Positions 60,315 through 64,000 of a stretch of DNA of 64,000 nt are shown piece by piece; the first letter of the stretch is position 1, and every line of letters begins with the position of its first letter. The translations under genes were made by a program, and so were the position numbers. The stretch comes from Siphonodentalium dalli (lineage: Eukaryota; Mollusca; Scaphopoda; Gadilida; Siphonodentaliidae). The stretch lies in assembly GCA_032622095.1 (NCBI GenBank), contig CP136064.1:212488205-212552204 (forward strand), read 5' to 3'. The notes under the pieces were generated by a model that did no database searches, was not told the origin of the DNA, and saw only the letters and a list, made by a program, of their open reading frames with translations.

Positions 60315-61670
60315 ATGGCTGAGTCCAACGACCAGGATGATGGTCAATGGTGGGGTGGGTGGTGGCAGACAGCCAAAGAAAAGTCATCGACGGCATTGGA
60401 ATTCATGAAAAAAGATTTTAGCGAGTTCTCAAACACCATCCAAAAAGACACAAGCACTTTTGTTGCATCTGCAAGCGAGAAACTCAAAGAAAACTTTCAA
60501 TCATCAGGCACATCCGAAGCCACGTCGAGAATGAAGGAAGGTGTTAAGACCTTTTTGGATGGTATATCTCATGCTGTTAGAATAGAGCCTGATGATTCTG
60601 ATCAAGAAGCCTGTGTTTATTCAACGTCAAGGGATTCAGCTTTCTTTGACAGAACACAAACACGAATTCATTACATACAAATTGATCCTGAAACCTATAT
60701 TAATGAACCAACTGGCCCACCAGAGCAATTTCAGATATGGCAAGAATCATTTGATATGGAAAACATGAAGGGTGATTTATCGGAATTGCTTGTATCAAAG
60801 GTTGAAGTAAGGGCTCTTTATACAAAACTCGTACCTGCTGCTGTCTCACATTCACAATTTTGGCAAAGATACTTTTATAGAATTCATCAACTTCATATAG
60901 ATGAACAAAGAAAGAAAGATTTGATGAAAAGGGCTGATGCAACAGAAGCCAGTGTGGTCGAAGATGATTGGAGTGGTGACGAAGACACAAGTGATGGTAC
61001 ACAGTTACCATCCCTAACATCTGTTAGTTCTATTGTACCAGAAATGACTGACAGCGATTTTTCAAAAACTAGTGATACAGGTAATACATCAAATGCTGAT
61101 TCGACATGTATGCATATGACTGATAAATTAAACGAACCATATAGTGCAGATGGCTCAACAAGAAATGATGAATCCCATATTTCACATATGAATTCCCCAC
61201 CTAACCAACTTTCTGAACCTGCTGTAGTTGAAAAGTTTCAGGAAGAAAATGAACAGCAAAATGAAATGACAAAAAATAATGTACTTGACGATCTCCAGAT
61301 TAAAAGGGATGAGAAAATATCACAGTGTGATGAGAAACAAGAAATTTATCCTGATAATGATCATAAAACAGCTTCACTTGTGAAGGATGACTCAATTCCA
61401 GTTGATAAAAAAGATGATATAGAGGAGTTCCCTGTGCGAATAAAGGGTGATATTGTAGTAGTTGGTTCTGATGGCACATCATCTTCTACCAGTACTTCTT
61501 CCAACAATAAAGACAGTACTAGTGAGGATTGGGAGAAAGATTTTGACATTGAACTTGCTGAAGAAGACATAGAAAATGTTACTGATAAAGACCTGAAGCT
61601 TGCTACTGGTGTTGCTAAAAAACTAAAGGAATCTGGTGTCCAAGAGGATGACTGGGAGAATTGGGAATAA
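60315..61670 (+). CDS. BSDC1: BSD domain-containing protein 1
   Basis: A complete 451-residue protein in one exon. The ATG at 60315 is chosen over the in-frame ATG at 60273: it has A at -3 and G at +4, and it starts MAESNDQDDGQWWGGWWQ, like MAEGEDVGWW of human BSDC1 (about 430 residues). Residues about 9-75 are a helical region (KEKSSTALEFMKKDFSEF). Residues about 123-200 are the BSD domain, with GPPEQF, LSELLVSKVEVRALYTKLVP and the invariant Phe-Trp at 182-183 in HSQFWQRYFY. A low-complexity acidic Ser/Asp-rich middle follows. The conserved tail is SEDWEKDFD near residue 400 and DDWENWE at the end. The cellular role of BSDC1 is poorly known; the BSD fold occurs in TFIIH p62 and synapse-associated proteins. 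Human BSDC1 has many introns, so one exon here is notable. No flanking poly-A tract suggests a recent retrocopy. Confidence 0.95.
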   Translation: MAESNDQDDGQWWGGWWQTAKEKSSTALEFMKKDFSEFSNTIQKDTSTFVASASEKLKENFQSSGTSEATSRMKEGVKTFLDGISHAVRIEPDDSDQEACVYSTSRDSAFFDRTQTRIHYIQIDPETYINEPTGPPEQFQIWQESFDMENMKGDLSELLVSKVEVRALYTKLVPAAVSHSQFWQRYFYRIHQLHIDEQRKKDLMKRADATEASVVEDDWSGDEDTSDGTQLPSLTSVSSIVPEMTDSDFSKTSDTGNTSNADSTCMHMTDKLNEPYSADGSTRNDESHISHMNSPPNQLSEPAVVEKFQEENEQQNEMTKNNVLDDLQIKRDEKISQCDEKQEIYPDNDHKTASLVKDDSIPVDKKDDIEEFPVRIKGDIVVVGSDGTSSSTSTSSNNKDSTSEDWEKDFDIELAEEDIENVTDKDLKLATGVAKKLKESGVQEDDWENWE

Positions 61671-61671
61671 A
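61666..61671 (+). terminator. AATAAA overlapping the BSDC1 stop codon
   Basis: AATAAA overlaps the TAA stop. Another AATAAA is at 62077-62082, about 400 bases downstream, and fits an ordinary 3' UTR better. Which one is used cannot be told from the sequence. Confidence 0.3.
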
Positions 61672-63697
61672 TTTGGTGGATAATATTGGCATAATGATAT
61701 TGTCATATATTATTTATATTTTTCTTGGGAACAGTCCACCCATGGATAATATATTTTTGATTTAATATTTGGTAATTGGAGTCAATGCTCATCTAGCTTC
61801 ATTCACTTACCAGTATTCGTAGCATTATATGACAAAATATAGACTCTCTTCCAAACAGAATTTTCTTAAATATTTTCAAAGAAAATATAATTCAACAATG
61901 TTTCTTATATACATACCGTATATGGTGTGTAAATGATGAGTCTAAGCTAAGAGCATTCATTTCAAAATGTGTATGTTGTCAGTTTAATAACTGTTTTACT
62001 ACTCTATTTATTTTACCCAGTTTTAATAGGGTCATGACAGTGGTCATGACTCAAGTTTTTTTCCGGGCAAAAAAATAATAAATTTCGTATTTATATGCTG
62101 AATATATTTGTCATGAATGTCTGTGTTGTGGCACTTTTTTTTTTAGAGAAAAGAACCTTTTTTTACTTATAGGACTGAATTGATCAAATTCACCCAGTGG
62201 TTTTATTAACCTACTAGGGTTCCTTGGATCTCCGTGCTGACTAAGGTACGGTACCCAGTATTTCCAAGACTCGTGAGAGGCAAGAAGTTGAGAAGTTTAA
62301 TTAAAGCATATCTTCTAAAAATGTAAGGTTCGTTGGAATAGAAAGAATTCATTTTCAAAATGGCTACAATGCTTTTAAATTCTATAACACCCATTTTAAA
62401 TTGTTTACCAATACGGTATGAGGATATCTTCTGCAATTGAATACAAATTCAGAACCACTAAAAATCTAACAGTATACATTTTTTGAGATTTGGAGATCCT
62501 ATGCTCTTTAGGCAATTTTCAGAGATGCCTGTTAGTCAAATAAACACATTGAGAATTTGAGATGCTTAGTACCCTACATGTAAATCATATAATTCATGCC
62601 AACTTGGTAAATTCAGCATTAATGGTATGAGTAATACTAAATAGTACGTGCAGTGTATATATATATACTGATTTATTGAAAAATAATGTTGTGTTGTTGT
62701 ATCTGGGAAGAGAGTCTTTATCTTTGAGGATCAGATTACTATGATGTATAATATTAATTACACTTTATTCAGCCATCTGACCAATGCATTTTCATACCAT
62801 CTGATATTGTAGGCATTTCATATGCTGTACATGTAAGAGTAACAAAAGTGTATAATCTGTAAAGCCGTTCCGTGCAACATAATAGTATCAGTACTTTTTA
62901 CAAATTACACCCTTGATAATCATGGGAATCCAAGTTTGAAATTTTAAACTTAAGTCTTGGTATCCATACTATGAGCAGAAATTCTCTCTTGTTATACTTA
63001 ATGTAGAGACTGAACCATTTGATTTAGCACGTGGGGATGATCATATTACAAATTTTTTCTAACAGGCTACAGGGGCCATCCTATCAGTATTGCTGGTGGC
63101 GTCATTGCCACAAGTCTCTGAACACATTCGTAATAAGCTTTTCAAACCAGCCACATGTGCAGTCATTTTACCCCCCGCGATCACTTTATAGTCAACTTTT
63201 TATATTCGCGCATATAAGTTAGAACTTGTCCAGGTTTTCACATTATAAGCAGATGAAAGAAGCAACCCGGTACACAATTTCAAGAAATTTGTACAAGACA
63301 AAATATTATTATCCATCCCTTAACTAACACCTTTTCTGATTGGGCAAAAGCCGTCATGTGATAATCCGAGAGAAAGTCATATTGGACTCCCGAATGTCAT
63401 ATTGGACTCCCAAGTGTGCAATATTACTTTTTTATCGGGACTCTGTGACGTCACGAATTAACTATTGCGAAATGAATCGGCGAAATTGTGATGCATGCAA
63501 CACTGGTGGATTTACCAGACGTTTCACTTCCGCATTGAGTTTTTTTTTCATTTCCGTGCTTACTGTTCCTAATCATGCCTTCTGATGATCAAATACAGGC
63601 TTTTATAACGAATTAAGTGCCGACAAATAACAGAAATAACCACTAAATTTTATTCCCAAAAATTGAATAAACATACAGATGGATAATAAAAATGTCA
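61672..63697. other. BSDC1 3' flank
   Basis: AT-rich, probably 3' UTR at first. At 63446-63453 there is a TGACGTCA and at 63525-63532 CACTTCCG, a promoter-like pair near the right edge. Confidence 0.5.
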
Positions 63698-63848
63698 TTA
63701 TACAATGTTGTGTACAGTATGAGTTTTTCTTGTACTCGTCCAGGTTGTGGTAAAAAGTCATATTGGACTGCGCGTTTCTCCAATATGACTTTTCACCACA
63801 ACCTGGACTCATACAAGAAAAACACATACTGTACACAACATTGTATAA
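63698..63848. mobile_element. Foldback element, near-perfect 150-bp hairpin
   Basis: Starts TTATACAATGTTGTGTACAG and ends with its reverse complement. Arms of about 65 bp carry CCAGGTTGTGGT, AGTCATATTGGA and the inverse. Confidence 0.85.
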
Positions 63849-64000
63849 TAACTTTATAAGAATTGATGTTATATAATGCAGATCAGTGAGAAAACTTTAT
63901 TCATAGATCAACGGTGTTACAATTTTGTCACATACATAAAGACACAGATGGACACTAATTCAGAATCCAACATCAAGTTTTAGTGGCCATCTACTCCATA

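Overview
The window is animal nuclear DNA: AT-rich, intron-rich and crowded with transposable elements. Spliced exons with GT/AG borders, a metazoan BSDC1 gene, a tRNA-derived SINE, LINE fragments, hAT-like elements and many TTAA- or TA-flanked MITEs all point to a eukaryote. The dispersed repeats that end in GACGGACGG microsatellites and 'GTTGAGCTAAAA' look to me like those of lophotrochozoan, probably molluscan, genomes; that assignment is inference.

Two host genes are supported. The first lies on the minus strand from about 36.0 kb to 1.7 kb. It is a 12-exon stretch of an FKBP6/Shutdown-type protein: an acidic N-terminal region, one FKBP domain, TPR helices and a charged C-terminal extension. 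All twelve exons join in frame into 476 codons. Neither a certain first exon nor a certain last exon was found. A seven-codon candidate first exon sits at 60035-60055 (minus). The second gene is BSDC1 (60315-61670, plus), a complete 451-residue BSD-domain protein in one uninterrupted exon. Four CCAAT boxes, a palindromic CRE and an ETS/GABP site lie just upstream of it. If the candidate exon is right, the two genes are head to head and share this promoter.

Layout: 0-36 kb holds the FKBP6 exons and introns filled with repeats. These include tandem blocks at 0.9-4 kb, a SINE at 8.3 kb, a 3.3-kb inverted element carrying fifteen 168-bp units with G/C tracts (8.8-12.1 kb), a hAT-like element inside a LINE tail (14.1-15.0 kb), and an array of palindromic 'AAGATGGC' units (22.7-24.6 kb). 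From 37 to 44 kb there are pogo-like and G-rich subterminal-repeat elements and LINE debris. From 44.7 to 58 kb there is a hAT-like element followed by one LINE copy split by three later insertions (4.1 kb, 0.36 kb and 5.1 kb). From 58 to 60 kb is intergenic DNA. After BSDC1, 61.7-64 kb is low-complexity sequence with a second CRE/ETS pair and a hairpin at the right edge.

The most unusual material is the set of non-autonomous elements whose ends are short G/C-rich tandem units in opposite orientation, and a 490-bp element found twice inside GGAC-type microsatellites of two unrelated host repeats.
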